DNA of 64,000 bases from JAGQRJ01 sp041402045. GTDB taxonomy: Bacteria; Planctomycetota; J058. A program made the position numbers and the translations under genes. Shown here in pieces: positions 8,812 through 17,441 of this stretch. The DNA lies in the NCBI GenBank assembly GCA_041402045.1, contig JAWKSZ010000025.1, positions 30,554 to 94,553 of the forward strand, given 5' to 3'. The stretch's first letter is position 1, and every line of letters starts with the position of its first letter. The notes beneath the pieces are model-generated. The model was given only the letters and a program-made list of their open reading frames with translations. It did no database searches and had not been told where the DNA came from.

Positions 8812-10419
8812 ATGACTTCACGCACCCTCTCGGCCCTCGCGGCCACCCTCGCCCTGACCCTCAGCGCCTGCGGCGGCGGCGGCGGCGGCGGCGGCGGATC
8901 CAGCTCCGGGGGCGGCGGCAGCACCGCCGCGGCCACCGCGGGCGTGACCTTCGCCCTCACCGACGCCCCGTCCGACGACCTGGCGTCCCTGAACGTCGAG
9001 GTCTCGGGGATCGCCGTCGTCAGCTCGGGCGGCCAGACCACCCAGGTGTTCACCGCGAGCAACGGCCGGATCCAGGCCAACCTGCTCAAGCTGCGCGGGA
9101 TCAGCAAGCTCATGACCCACCTCAGCCTGCCCCCCGGCGACTACGCCCAGCTGCGCCTCGACTACGCCGCCGCCACGGCAACCGACCGCGCGGGCAACGT
9201 GCTCTCGGTCTCGCCCACCAGCGGCACCGCCGTGGCCAACTTCGTCCCGGTGTTCACCGTGACCGGCTCGAACCAGCTCGTGGAGATCGACTTCGACGTC
9301 GACGCCTCGGTCAGCAACCTCGTGACCGGCGCCGGCGGCTCGTTGACCCTCGACCCGACCCTCCTGCTCGAGGTCAAGAACTCGGGCGCGGGCTACGCGG
9401 TCGAGGACTTCCACGCCACCGTGACCGCGGTCGGCGCCGACTTCCTCGACGTGCAGGTCGTGGGCGGCGGCGTGGTCCGGGTGCGGGTCAGCAGCACCAC
9501 CACGATCCAGGCCCCGGGCGGCGTGACCAACGGCCCCGCCGGCCTGACCGGGATCGCCGCGGGCACCGCGGTCGAGGTCCGCGGGAGCTACGACATTGCC
9601 TCGGGTGAGGTCGCCGCCCGCGTGATCGAGGTCGAGGACGGCGTGCGCGGCATGCGCGGCAACGACGCCCAGGGGATCGTGCTCAGCGTGGGCCAGAGCG
9701 ACTTCGAGCTGCTCGTGCTCGAGCGCCGCGACGGCGTGTTCCCCGTGGGCTCGGTGCAGCGGATCCAGACCGACGCCAGCACCGGCTTCGCCTACGACGG
9801 CTACCCCGGCGTCGCCGCCAGCTTCGCCAGCCTGTCCCCGGGGCAGGAGGTGCGGGTCTACGGCGTGCCCAGCGTTGCCAGCGGCGTGAAGCTCCGCGAC
9901 ACCCGCGTCGAGGGCACCGTGAGCGCGATCTCGGGCTCGACCGCGACCCTCGACGTGACCAGCTTCGAGCGCGTCAGCGTGCAGAGCCGCCCCAGCCTCC
10001 CGACCCAGATCCAGGTCAGCCTGAACGGCGTCTCGCTCAGCCAGGGCGCCCGGGTCGAGATCGAGGGCCACTTCAACCGCAGCGCCGCCGGCGTGTTCGA
10101 CCCCGTCACCGCCCAGGCCCAGGGCCAGAACGACGACCAGATCGAGGGCACCACGTTCCGCGTGGTGAGCAGCTCGCCGCTCACGATCTCGGTCACCGGG
10201 AACGCCGGCGTGCTCGGCAACCCCGTGACCCTGAGCGTGGTCACCAGCGCCCAGACCGTGGTCGTCGAGCGCAACAAGTCGACCGGCGCGACCACCGCGA
10301 TCACCCTCGCCGACCTCGAGGCCGGGATCGGGGCCGGTCGCTACGTCGAGCTGCGCGCCAAGGGCCGGGTCACCGGCTCGACGCTCAGCGCCACCTCGAT
10401 CCGCGCCGACGTGCGCTAG
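8812..10419 (+). CDS. DUF4382/DUF5666 lipoprotein with poly-Gly linker
   Basis: 535 residues from the ATG at 8812, preceded by the ribosome site TCAGGAGTGTC. The signal peptide ends in LTLSAC, followed by a nine-glycine run like that of the previous lipoprotein. Residues ~45-190 (VTFALTDAPSDDLASLNVEVSGI ... LPPGDYAQLRLDY) match DUF4382, an Ig/transthyretin-like domain of surface lipoproteins. The remainder carries DUF5666-type units (VRVRVSSTTTIQAPGG, GTAVEVRGSYD). The shared anchor and linker suggest the two lipoproteins act in the same envelope location. Ligand and function are unknown. Hairpins follow the stop. Confidence 0.8.
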   Translation: MTSRTLSALAATLALTLSACGGGGGGGGGSSSGGGGSTAAATAGVTFALTDAPSDDLASLNVEVSGIAVVSSGGQTTQVFTASNGRIQANLLKLRGISKLMTHLSLPPGDYAQLRLDYAAATATDRAGNVLSVSPTSGTAVANFVPVFTVTGSNQLVEIDFDVDASVSNLVTGAGGSLTLDPTLLLEVKNSGAGYAVEDFHATVTAVGADFLDVQVVGGGVVRVRVSSTTTIQAPGGVTNGPAGLTGIAAGTAVEVRGSYDIASGEVAARVIEVEDGVRGMRGNDAQGIVLSVGQSDFELLVLERRDGVFPVGSVQRIQTDASTGFAYDGYPGVAASFASLSPGQEVRVYGVPSVASGVKLRDTRVEGTVSAISGSTATLDVTSFERVSVQSRPSLPTQIQVSLNGVSLSQGARVEIEGHFNRSAAGVFDPVTAQAQGQNDDQIEGTTFRVVSSSPLTISVTGNAGVLGNPVTLSVVTSAQTVVVERNKSTGATTAITLADLEAGIGAGRYVELRAKGRVTGSTLSATSIRADVR

Positions 10420-10427
10420 AGCCGACC

Positions 10428-10490
10428 GCGAGGGGGGCGCCTTGGCGTCCCCCTCGCCGCGCGCAGGCGGAGCTGGAAGGCCGCCTGCGC
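10428..10490 (+). terminator. Paired hairpins after the second lipoprotein gene
   Basis: Stem 1 (10428-10457) pairs GCGAGGGGGGCGCC with GGCGTCCCCCTCGC around TT. Stem 2 (10461-10490) pairs GCGCAGGCGG with CCGCCTGCGC. The second uses the same GCGCAGGC core as the hairpin at 8577-8601. No U-tract follows. Confidence 0.5.
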
Positions 10491-10518
10491 GAACTCGGCA
10501 GGAAGGAAGGAACGACTC

Positions 10519-10806
10519 ATGACGCTTCAGCTACGACACAAGACCGTGATCCGCCCGGCGACCGCCCGCCCTCCGGCCACGCCGAAGCCCCCGCTGACCG
10601 CCTGCTGGGCGGGCACGGCGGCCTCCGCCGCCGTCCTCGCGCTGCTCTGGGCGTTCCAGCCCAGCGCCGCCGCGGAGACCCCCGGGCTCCCAGCGCTGCG
10701 CTTCGCGCCGGCGGTCGCGCGCACTCGGACGCCCGAGCCCAGGACGCGCTCCTCAGAGCTAGCCCTCGCCCAGCCGGCGCTCGCCCGCGCGAGCCTGGGC
10801 CTCTAG
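10519..10806 (+). CDS. Small single-pass membrane protein, hypothetical
   Basis: 95 residues from ATG 10519 (MTLQLRHKTV). A strong ribosome site (AGGAAGGAAGG) lies 7-8 bases upstream, and codon use has G/C third positions, which support a real gene. A Pro-rich basic N-terminus is followed by one hydrophobic segment, ACWAGTAASAAVLALLWAF, at about residues 29-47, then an Ala/Pro/Arg-rich tail. The predicted orientation is N-in with a short external tail. I recognise no family. It may be the last gene of the lipoprotein operon. Confidence 0.5.
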   Translation: MTLQLRHKTVIRPATARPPATPKPPLTACWAGTAASAAVLALLWAFQPSAAAETPGLPALRFAPAVARTRTPEPRTRSSELALAQPALARASLGL

Positions 10807-10838
10807 CCCCGCGTCCACGGAATCGTTGGCACCCCACG

Positions 10839-10868
10839 GCAGGGGCGGGGAGACCTCCCCGCCCCTGC
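10839..10868. terminator. Perfect 14-bp-stem palindrome, likely bidirectional terminator
   Basis: GCAGGGGCGGGGAG pairs perfectly with CTCCCCGCCCCTGC around AC. It lies between two converging transcripts, where a bidirectional terminator is expected. No U-tract is present, as is common in very GC-rich genomes. Confidence 0.5.
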
Positions 10869-10962
10869 TCGCGTCGTGGCTGGACGCGCCCGACACGAAC
10901 CTTGGCCCGTCACCCCACCGGTGCCCCCGCTCACCCGTTTCGCCCGGCAACCGCGAACACGT

Positions 10963-11005
10963 GTAGGGGAGCAGCTTGCTGCTCCCGGTCTGTGCGTCCC
11001 TCCAC
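10963..11005 (+). repeat. Solo GTAG-headed palindromic repeat (REP-like)
   Basis: GTAG is followed directly by a 20-base palindrome (GGGAGCAGC, TT, GCTGCTCCC; 10967-10986) and then CGGTCTGTGCGTCCCTCC. The same sequence is the core of the seven-unit array at 43440-44245 and of the inverted copy at 44293-44334. A GTAG foot next to a palindrome is the hallmark of REP sequences mobilised by RAYT (Y1 transposase-like) proteins. Confidence 0.6.
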
Positions 11006-11221
11006 CTCCACGAACTCCGAGGGCGCACCCACGACGGTCACGCGTCAGCGGAGCTCGCCGTCCGGCAGAACCTCACGATCGAGCGGAGCTTCCGTGTTGG
11101 CCGCACGACACGGCTGCGACTCACGAGGCGCCTTCCGTGTCCTCCGTGTTCCCTTCTCTTCTTCACTGCCGATACGCCTCACGCGCCGACGAGCGCTAAG
11201 GGAGACAAGAACGCGGACCCC

Positions 11222-12886
11222 TCAGGCGCTGATCGGGAGCGGGGGCTGGACCGCCGAGGTGTCGAACAGCCGCCCGGGGAGGGTCACGCGGAAGGTCGCG
11301 CCGCGCTCGCCCTGGCCGGGGTCGAGCTCGAGCTGGCCGCCCAGGTGCTCGACCAGGCTCTGGCAGATCGCGAGGCCGAGCCCGGTGCCGCGGCCGATCG
11401 GCTTGGTCGTGTAGAAGGGGTCGAACACCCGGGCCGCGATCTCGGGCGGGATCCCCTGCCCGCTGTCCTGGACCTCGAGCACGGCGCGCTCGTCGATCGC
11501 CAGGGCGCGCACCCGGACCCAGGCGGGCTCGCCGTTGGCCGCCGCGGCGTCGATCGCGTTCTCGACCAGGTTCAGCACCACCTGCTGCAGCGCGCCGGGG
11601 TCGCTCTTGACCCCCAGGTCCGCCGGAGTCTCGGCGAGCTCGAGGGTCACCCCGCGCTGCTCGGCGCGGGTCTCGGCCAGGGACAGGGTGGCCTCGATCA
11701 ACGAGCGCAGGGCCACGGGCTCGCTCTCCAGGGCGTCGGCGCGGGCCAGGCCCAGGAGGCGCTTGAGGATGTCCTTGCAGCGGTAGGCCTGCTCCTCGAT
11801 CGTCGTGAGCATGGAGTCCACGTCGTCCTGGAGCCCGTCCTTGAGGTCCTCCCGGGCCGCCTCGGCGTAGCCGGCGATCGAGGCCAGGGGGTTGTTGATC
11901 TCGTGGGCCACGTTGGCGGCGAGCCGGCCCAGGGCCGCGAGCTTCTCGGTCTGGTGCAGGCGGTCGCGGGCGTGGAGCAGGGCCTGGGTCTTCTCGCCCA
12001 CGAGCTTCTCCAGGCGGTGGCCCCACACCCTGAGCTCCTCGCGCTGCTCCGCCAGGAGCGCGTTCTTGCGGTCGAGGTCCTGCTGCGCCGCGATCATGTT
12101 CAGGTAGAGCCGGTTGCGGCTGCGCATGATCGCCCCGACCTCGTCGTTGGGGATCGCGTCCGCCGGCACCAGCGCGGCCTCGTGGTCGCCGCCGCGGGCG
12201 GCGTTGTCGGCGCGGACCATTTGCGACAGCGGGCGCAGCAGCGCGCGGCGCAGGTAGAACAGCGTCACGAGCGCGGTCACGAACACCGCGATCGCGCCGG
12301 CGGCGAAGGCGATCAGGCTGCTCTGGATCACCTGCCAGCGCAGGTCCTGGAGCTCGGTCTGCACGTAGAGCACGCCCGCGGGCGGGCCGTTGTCCCCCGA
12401 CGGGATCGGCTCGACCCGGGCCAGGCGCTCCGCGTCCTCGAGGGCCTTCCCGGGGAGCTCCCCGCTCTGGCTGAGCTCCTTCACGTCCGGAGGCCAGGGG
12501 CCGCTCCAGGGCGCCTCGTCGGTGAGTCGCCCGCTGCGGTAGCGCCGCCCGCGGGCCTCGGTGAACACCCACACCTCGACCGGGAAGTCGACCGCAGCGA
12601 CCTGGGGGCTCGGCGGCGCGCTGGGGTTCTGCTCGCCCGAGGCCATGGCCTGGCTGAGCTGGCGCTCGATCGTGGCGTCGTCCAGGGTCCGGCCCAGGAG
12701 CGCGGCGCGCACGTCCTCGCGGATCCGGGTGGCGTAGCGGTCGAGCTTGTCCGAGCGATCGGCGACCCGCTCGCCGTAGGCGAAGGCGGTGAACACCGCC
12801 AGCACCGCCAGCTCGACCGTGAACAGGGACAGGCCGATCAGCAGCACCACGCGCCCGAGGAGGCTCTGGCTGGTGCGCGCGATCAC
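11222..12886 (-). CDS. Membrane sensor histidine kinase (HisKA-HATPase)
   Basis: 554 residues. TM1 (~11-36) and TM2 (~190-212) flank a ~155-residue periplasmic sensor region of no recognised fold. A HAMP-like linker and a coiled coil (~265-315) lead to the dimerisation domain with the phospho-acceptor His328 in NVAHEINNPLASI. The HATPase domain has the N-box NLVENAID, G1 DSGQGIPPE, the F-box FDPFYTTK and G2 GTGLGLAI. It phosphorylates a response regulator not encoded here. It is the last gene of the long minus-strand operon, three bases after the TPR membrane gene. Co-transcription suggests it senses the state of the envelope machine encoded upstream; this is inference. Confidence 0.9.
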   Translation of the reverse strand: MIARTSQSLLGRVVLLIGLSLFTVELAVLAVFTAFAYGERVADRSDKLDRYATRIREDVRAALLGRTLDDATIERQLSQAMASGEQNPSAPPSPQVAAVDFPVEVWVFTEARGRRYRSGRLTDEAPWSGPWPPDVKELSQSGELPGKALEDAERLARVEPIPSGDNGPPAGVLYVQTELQDLRWQVIQSSLIAFAAGAIAVFVTALVTLFYLRRALLRPLSQMVRADNAARGGDHEAALVPADAIPNDEVGAIMRSRNRLYLNMIAAQQDLDRKNALLAEQREELRVWGHRLEKLVGEKTQALLHARDRLHQTEKLAALGRLAANVAHEINNPLASIAGYAEAAREDLKDGLQDDVDSMLTTIEEQAYRCKDILKRLLGLARADALESEPVALRSLIEATLSLAETRAEQRGVTLELAETPADLGVKSDPGALQQVVLNLVENAIDAAAANGEPAWVRVRALAIDERAVLEVQDSGQGIPPEIAARVFDPFYTTKPIGRGTGLGLAICQSLVEHLGGQLELDPGQGERGATFRVTLPGRLFDTSAVQPPLPISA

Positions 12887-12889
12887 GGG

Positions 12890-14896
12890 TTAGCCGCCGT
12901 CACCCCCGAGGCCGCGGTGGGCCTCGGGCAGGCGGGGGTCGTCGGCGGGGGCGAGCTCTATGAACCGCCGCAGCGAGTCGCGGGCCTCGATGTTCCGACC
13001 CAGCTCGGCGAGGAGGTAGGCGCGCTGGTAGGCGAGCTCGGGGTCCTGCGGGACCTGGGTCTGCCCGCGCTCGAGCAGCTTCAGCGCCTTCTCGCCCTGG
13101 CCGCCGCGGTGCAGGAGCCGCGCGAGGTTGGCGTAGGGCGCGCCCTCGTCGGGCTGGAGCTCGATCGCGCGCTCGTACTGCTGCATGGCGAACAGGTAGT
13201 TGCCGAAGCGCTCGGCGCAGAGGGCGTAGTTGTGGTGGGTCGCCCAGTTCGCGTCGTCCAGCTCCAGCGAGCGCTCGTAGGCCGTCTTGGCCTCGTAGAG
13301 CAGCGGCGGCGAGTCGTCGGCCAGCCGTGTGCGCGCGATCCCCAGCGCCAGCCAGGCTTGGGCCGAGGTCGGGTGCCGCTTGACCTCGCCCTCGAGCAGG
13401 GTCGCGGCCTCCCGGGCGCGCTGGGTGTCGATCAGCACCAGGCCCAGGTGCACCCGCGCCTCCGGGGCGGGGGGCGTGCTCTGGGCGGCCTCGCGGTGCA
13501 GCTTCTCGGCGCCCACGAGGTCGCCCTGGCGCCGGGCCAGCACCCCCAGGGTGTCCAAGGCCTGGGCGCGGTAGGGCGCGCCCTCGGCGAGGAGCACCTC
13601 CAGGTCGCCGTGGGCGCCCGGGTAGTCGCCGCGCGCGGCGCGCAGCCGCGCGCGCCCCAGCCGCGCCGGGCCGTGGTCCGGGCGCGCCTCGAGCGCCTGG
13701 GCGTAGAGCGCGAGCGCCTCGTCGGGGTCCTCGCTCAAGCGCGCGAGGTTCGTGAGCACGTCGGGGTCGTGGGGCGCGCGTCGGCGCGCCGCCGCGAGGT
13801 GCTCCTTGGCCCGGGCCGTGTCCTTCCGCTGGAGCGCGATCAGCGCCAGGTTGTTCAGCGGGCGCGGGTCGTCGGGCGCGAGCTCGGTCGCGCGCTGGTA
13901 GGACGCCTCCGCGGCCTCCCAGTCGCCCTCTCGGTGGCCGACGAGCCCCAGGCGGAACGTCGCGTCGGCGTCGCGGGGGCTCTTCTCCAGGAGCGCCTGC
14001 AGCGCCTGGCGGGCGGCGGCGTAGTCCCCGGCCTTGAGCGCGGACATGGCGGCGGCGCGCAGCCCCTCGACCTCGGCCACGAGGCCCGGGGAGTCCTCCT
14101 CGACCCCCACCCGGCCGCCGGTCTGCGCCTCGCTCACCAGCACGCGCAGGGCGTCGAGGGCGAGCTGGTCCGCGGCCTCGGCCGCGTCCCGCGCGAGCTG
14201 CGGGTCACGCTCGGGCTCGGTCGTCTCCGGCTCCGTCGTCTCCGCGGGGTCGGTCGTCTCCGGCTCGGTCGTCTCCGGCTCCGTCGTCTCCGCGGGGTCG
14301 GTCGTCTCCGGCTCCGTCGTCTCCGGCTCCGTCGTCTCCGCGGGGTCGGTCGTCTCCGGCTCGGTCGTCTCCGGCTCGGTGACCAGCGCGGTCTCGGGCT
14401 GGGTGGAGCCTTCCTCCGCCACGGTGTCGGCCCGACGGTTGCTCAGCCAAATGTAGATCACGAACAGGACCAGCCCCATGAACGCCACGTAGACCAGGAG
14501 CTTGAGCAGCGCGAGCACCGAGGCCACGGGGCTGTCGAGGTCGGTGTCGAAGAACTCCTGGGCCCGCGCCTCCGCGGGCTGCGCGGCTGCGCTGGGACCG
14601 TCCGCGGAGGCGGGGCGCGGCGGCAGCGGCGCGCTGGCGGCCCGGTCCACCGCGGCCAGCGCCGCGACGTCGTCGGAGGACGAGCGGAGGTCGGAGGCCA
14701 CGAGGGCCGCGGGCTGCGGCTCGCGCTTCACCGCCGGTTGCCCGAGCCGGGTCTTCTCTCCCAGGGGAACCACGGGCCCCTTGGAGGAGGCGCGCACCGA
14801 GGGTGCCGCCGCCCCCGCCGGGGCGTCGAGGCTCTTGGGGTCGAAGGTCCCCTTGGGGACGACCCCCGGCTCGATGACGATCTCCAGCTCGTCCAT
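12890..14896 (-). CDS. Single-pass membrane TPR protein
   Basis: 668 residues. Residues 1-126 form a disordered Pro/Ala-rich cytoplasmic segment, residues 127-151 (VLALLKLLVYVAFMGLVLFV onward) one TM helix, and ~165-225 a low-complexity Glu/Thr/Pro stretch of 16-residue repeats (ETTEPETTEPETTDPA). About ten TPR units follow to the end, with motifs such as LEKSPRDADATFRLGLVGHREGDW and WATHHNYALCAERFGNYLFA. The topology places the TPR superhelix in the periplasm and a long tail in the cytoplasm, which suits a scaffold spanning the inner membrane. It sits between the actin-like ATPase gene and the histidine kinase gene with gaps of 9 and 3 bases. The partner is unknown; cytoplasmic contact with the actin-like protein is a plausible guess. 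Confidence 0.85.
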   Translation of the reverse strand: MDELEIVIEPGVVPKGTFDPKSLDAPAGAAAPSVRASSKGPVVPLGEKTRLGQPAVKREPQPAALVASDLRSSSDDVAALAAVDRAASAPLPPRPASADGPSAAAQPAEARAQEFFDTDLDSPVASVLALLKLLVYVAFMGLVLFVIYIWLSNRRADTVAEEGSTQPETALVTEPETTEPETTDPAETTEPETTEPETTDPAETTEPETTEPETTDPAETTEPETTEPERDPQLARDAAEAADQLALDALRVLVSEAQTGGRVGVEEDSPGLVAEVEGLRAAAMSALKAGDYAAARQALQALLEKSPRDADATFRLGLVGHREGDWEAAEASYQRATELAPDDPRPLNNLALIALQRKDTARAKEHLAAARRRAPHDPDVLTNLARLSEDPDEALALYAQALEARPDHGPARLGRARLRAARGDYPGAHGDLEVLLAEGAPYRAQALDTLGVLARRQGDLVGAEKLHREAAQSTPPAPEARVHLGLVLIDTQRAREAATLLEGEVKRHPTSAQAWLALGIARTRLADDSPPLLYEAKTAYERSLELDDANWATHHNYALCAERFGNYLFAMQQYERAIELQPDEGAPYANLARLLHRGGQGEKALKLLERGQTQVPQDPELAYQRAYLLAELGRNIEARDSLRRFIELAPADDPRLPEAHRGLGGDGG
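14209..14394 (-). repeat. In-frame ~48-bp tandem repeat (ETTEP/ETTDP units)
   Basis: About three and a half copies of a 48-base unit encode ETTEPETTEPETTDPA within the membrane TPR protein. The period is a multiple of three, so copy-number change would lengthen or shorten the linker without breaking the frame. It forms the periplasmic stalk between the TM helix and the TPR domain. Confidence 0.75.
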
Positions 14897-14905
14897 GGGA
14901 CCCCG

Positions 14906-16042
14906 CTAGACCCCGGCCTCGATGTCGATGTCCACCTGGTCGAGGTCGGGCTTGGGCGCGGGCGGCTTGGCCTTGGCCTTCGCCGCCGCTTCGGCTTCGG
15001 CCTTGGCCTTGGCCTCCGCCTCCTGCTTGAGCTTCTTCTTCTCCATGGAGACCGCGGCCACGAGCGCGCCCTTGGCCACCGTGCGCAGCGGGTCGTCGCC
15101 GAGGGTCACGTTCCCGATCGGGACGGGCATGTCCTGCTCGGAGAGGAGCCGCTTGAACGTGTCCACGAACCCGGGGACCGAGGCGGTGCCGCCGGCGATC
15201 ACCACGTCCAGGGGGTTCGAGAACGTGGTCTGCGAGGACTTGAAGTGGGTCGCGAACTCGCTGAGCACGTGCCGGATCAGCTCCTCGTAGAAGATCTCCA
15301 GCCCCAGGTGCAGCGGGTTGCGCGGGTCGACGTTGCCCAGGTCGAGGTCCTTCTCCTTGGCGCGGGTGACCTTGCCCACCGGCACGTTGCGCACCTGGGC
15401 CACGCGCTGGTCGATCCAGTCGCCGCCGCGGGCGACCGAGATCTCGAACAGCTTCTTGGCGCGCCAGGCGACCACGAGGTTCGTCATGCCTGCGCCGAAG
15501 GAGATCCCGATTCCCGAGAACGGCGCCTGCGCGCCGTCGTCCTCGACGGTGGGGCACTCCGCGTAAATGATCGCGAGCGCCTCGTTCAGGATGCGCACGT
15601 CGTAGCCGAGCTTCTTGAGGAAGCGCTCGAGCACGATCTTGTGGAAGGTCACGTCGAGCTCGGCGTCCAGCGGCGCGGCCGGGATCGTGGCCGCGATGAT
15701 CTCGCCGGGGAACTCGGCCTTGCCCACGATCCCCTCGATCAGGCGCTCGATCAGGGGGATCGCCTCTTCCTCCCCTGGGTTGAGCACGCCCATCTTCATG
15801 GGCCGCCGGTAGGCCTCGTGGCGCCCGGTGATCATGCAGTACTTGAGGGCGTCCTCGCCGACGACGAACAGCTCGTCGCCGCGCACGAGGAAGTTCGCCC
15901 CGGCGCGGGTGATCAGCTCCTCCGAGAGGTCCTCTCGGGGCATGGAGAAGAAGGCGTCACGCTCGACGGTGAACACCTCGTTCCCGTTCTCCAGGCGGGC
16001 GCCGACGATGAACGACGTCCCGATGTCTACAGCCTTTGCCAT
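14906..16042 (-). CDS. Actin-like (ASKHA-fold) ATPase
   Basis: 378 residues with the actin/Hsp70 ATPase layout: phosphate-1 loop VDIGTSFIVGA (residues 5-15), phosphate-2 region GIGISFGAGMTNLVV (~177-191) and adenosine motif DVVIAGGTASVPGFVD (~279-294). The C-terminus (~333-365) is a Lys/Ala/Glu-rich helix. It is not obviously MreB, FtsA, ParM or MamK. The phosphate-2 loop lacks the usual Asp residues (Ser and Asn instead), so nucleotide hydrolysis may be weak or altered. It is encoded between a helical protein and a membrane TPR protein inside an ExbB/ExbD operon, an unusual setting. I infer a cytoplasmic scaffold or filament for the envelope machine; polymerisation is untested. Confidence 0.8.
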   Translation of the reverse strand: MAKAVDIGTSFIVGARLENGNEVFTVERDAFFSMPREDLSEELITRAGANFLVRGDELFVVGEDALKYCMITGRHEAYRRPMKMGVLNPGEEEAIPLIERLIEGIVGKAEFPGEIIAATIPAAPLDAELDVTFHKIVLERFLKKLGYDVRILNEALAIIYAECPTVEDDGAQAPFSGIGISFGAGMTNLVVAWRAKKLFEISVARGGDWIDQRVAQVRNVPVGKVTRAKEKDLDLGNVDPRNPLHLGLEIFYEELIRHVLSEFATHFKSSQTTFSNPLDVVIAGGTASVPGFVDTFKRLLSEQDMPVPIGNVTLGDDPLRTVAKGALVAAVSMEKKKLKQEAEAKAKAEAEAAAKAKAKPPAPKPDLDQVDIDIEAGV

Positions 16043-16060
16043 GCAGTCCTCTCCTGCGCG

Positions 16061-16648
16061 TTACAGATTGCTGAGCAGGTCGGCCTTGCCCATGACGTCG
16101 CCGTCCGTGCCAGAGCGCTCGACGCGGCGTCCTACCTGCTCGAAGTTCTTGATCAGCTCTTGTTCCTTCTCCTCGAGGAACGCCATGCGCGCGCGCACCT
16201 CGGCGTCGCTGAGGTCGGCCCGCTCGAGCTTGTTGCGCTCGAGCTTGAAGTGCTCGCGCAGCAGCTTGAACTCGTCGACGAGCTGCTTCACGTCCTGGGA
16301 AACCGCGCTGCTCTCGGTGTCCGTGGCCAGGGCCGGAATGTGGGTCTTGAGCTCGCTCAGGAACTGGCGCTGGAACTCCTTCATGCGGGCCTCGAACTCC
16401 CGCGTGGTCAGCCCGTCCGGAACCATGGGCATGGCCTGGGTCGGGACGCGGTCGTTCTCGACCTCGACCCGCGCCGCCTTGTGCACGTTCTCGAGGTAGC
16501 CCTCCTCGAAGGCCACCAGCACCTGGTTGCTCGTCTCGGCCCGCTCACGCCCGAGGGAGTCGAGGTCGTAGGTCTCCCCCGCCGGGATCGAGAGGTCGAG
16601 CCCGCGGAAGGTGAGGGTGGCGCGCAGGGTGTTCTTGACCAACCACAT
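16061..16648 (-). CDS. Helical protein with small N-terminal beta domain, hypothetical
   Basis: 195 residues, soluble, no signal peptide. Residues 1-60 (MWLVKNTLRATLTFRGLDLS, IPAGETYDLDSLG, VAFEEGYLE) read as a compact beta domain with a KN...L...GL...IPAGE...DL pattern. Residues ~85-190 are highly charged helices predicted to form a coiled coil (FKLLREHFKLERNKLERADL, FLEEKEQELIKNFEQV). I do not recognise the family. It lies 18 bases upstream of the actin-like gene, and close coupling suggests a cytoplasmic adaptor for it. Confidence 0.7.
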   Translation of the reverse strand: MWLVKNTLRATLTFRGLDLSIPAGETYDLDSLGRERAETSNQVLVAFEEGYLENVHKAARVEVENDRVPTQAMPMVPDGLTTREFEARMKEFQRQFLSELKTHIPALATDTESSAVSQDVKQLVDEFKLLREHFKLERNKLERADLSDAEVRARMAFLEEKEQELIKNFEQVGRRVERSGTDGDVMGKADLLSNL

Positions 16649-16651
16649 GGC

Positions 16652-17365
16652 TCAGTCCGCGATCGCTGGGGGTGCAGGGGGCAGCTCGGCGGGGGTGGCT
16701 TCCTCCACCCGCTCCGGCTGAGGCAGGACCTTGGTCAGCTCCACCTTCTTCTTGGGCGCCGGCGGCGGCGGCTCGGGCTGCTTGGGCAGCGGCGGCACCT
16801 CGACCGGGGGCAGGGGGTCCAGCGTGGGCGCCGGGGCCTCCGCCACCGGGGCGTCCTTGCGCCCCATTTGGTGCAGCATGAACGCCACGTAGGGGTCGTC
16901 CTTGTCGTGGCGCCGCAGGTAGCCGAGCAGCTCCTGGCAGCGCTCCTCCTCGCCAGGGATCGTGTAGAGCACGTAGCTCAGCACGGTCAGCCCTGCGGGG
17001 TCACGCGGGCGATAGGTCACGTAGACCTTGAGGTCGCGCAGGACCTGCACGAAGTCGCGCTCGGCGGGGAACAGGCTGGCCAGCTCGGGGCGGAAGCGCT
17101 TGCTGGGGTCCACCCGCGACAGCCCCTTGCGCAGGGCGTAGCTCGCGTAGCTGTAGTTGCCGATCGCGAACAGGCTGTGCCCGAAGCGCAGGATCTTGTC
17201 GGCGTCGGTCGGGTTCTGCTGCACGGCCAGGCGGTAGTGCTCGCTGGCCTTGTAGTAGTAGCCCGCCTTGAAGTAGTAGTCGCCCTTCTCGACGTTCTTG
17301 TCGCCGACCTGAGCCGCGACCGCGCCAGCGGCGATCAGGATCCCGGCGATCGTGTAGCGAATCAC
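16652..17365 (-). CDS. Secreted TPR-like protein with Pro-rich tail
   Basis: 237 residues starting at GTG 17365, chosen because GAGGAGG lies just upstream; an ATG further up would spoil the signal peptide. The start VIRYTIAGILIAAGAVAAQV is a cleavable or uncleaved export signal. Residues ~20-130 contain TPR-like helices (KGDYYFKAGYYYKASEHYRL, NPTDADKILRFGHSLFAIGN). The C-terminal ~70 residues are Pro/Lys/Glu-rich (PPPPAPKKKVELTKVLPQP), like the extended linkers of TonB/TolA systems. It is probably periplasmic. It lies 76 bases after the TolA-like gene. Confidence 0.75.
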   Translation of the reverse strand: MIRYTIAGILIAAGAVAAQVGDKNVEKGDYYFKAGYYYKASEHYRLAVQQNPTDADKILRFGHSLFAIGNYSYASYALRKGLSRVDPSKRFRPELASLFPAERDFVQVLRDLKVYVTYRPRDPAGLTVLSYVLYTIPGEEERCQELLGYLRRHDKDDPYVAFMLHQMGRKDAPVAEAPAPTLDPLPPVEVPPLPKQPEPPPPAPKKKVELTKVLPQPERVEEATPAELPPAPPAIAD

Positions 17366-17441
17366 GCGGTCCTCCTCGGGCATAACCCGCACATTGACAT
17401 TGACTTGACGCTACCCAAGGGGGTACAGGCCCGCAAGCGGT

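Larger units (their letters stand above)
10807..11221. other. Intergenic region between convergent genes, hairpins and one REP-like unit
   Basis: This stretch separates the small membrane protein gene from the stop of the histidine kinase gene. It holds a perfect 30-base palindrome (10839-10868) and one GTAG-headed palindrome (10963-11005) matching the array at 43.4-44.2 kb. Codon bias is absent and no gene is seen. Confidence 0.6.
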
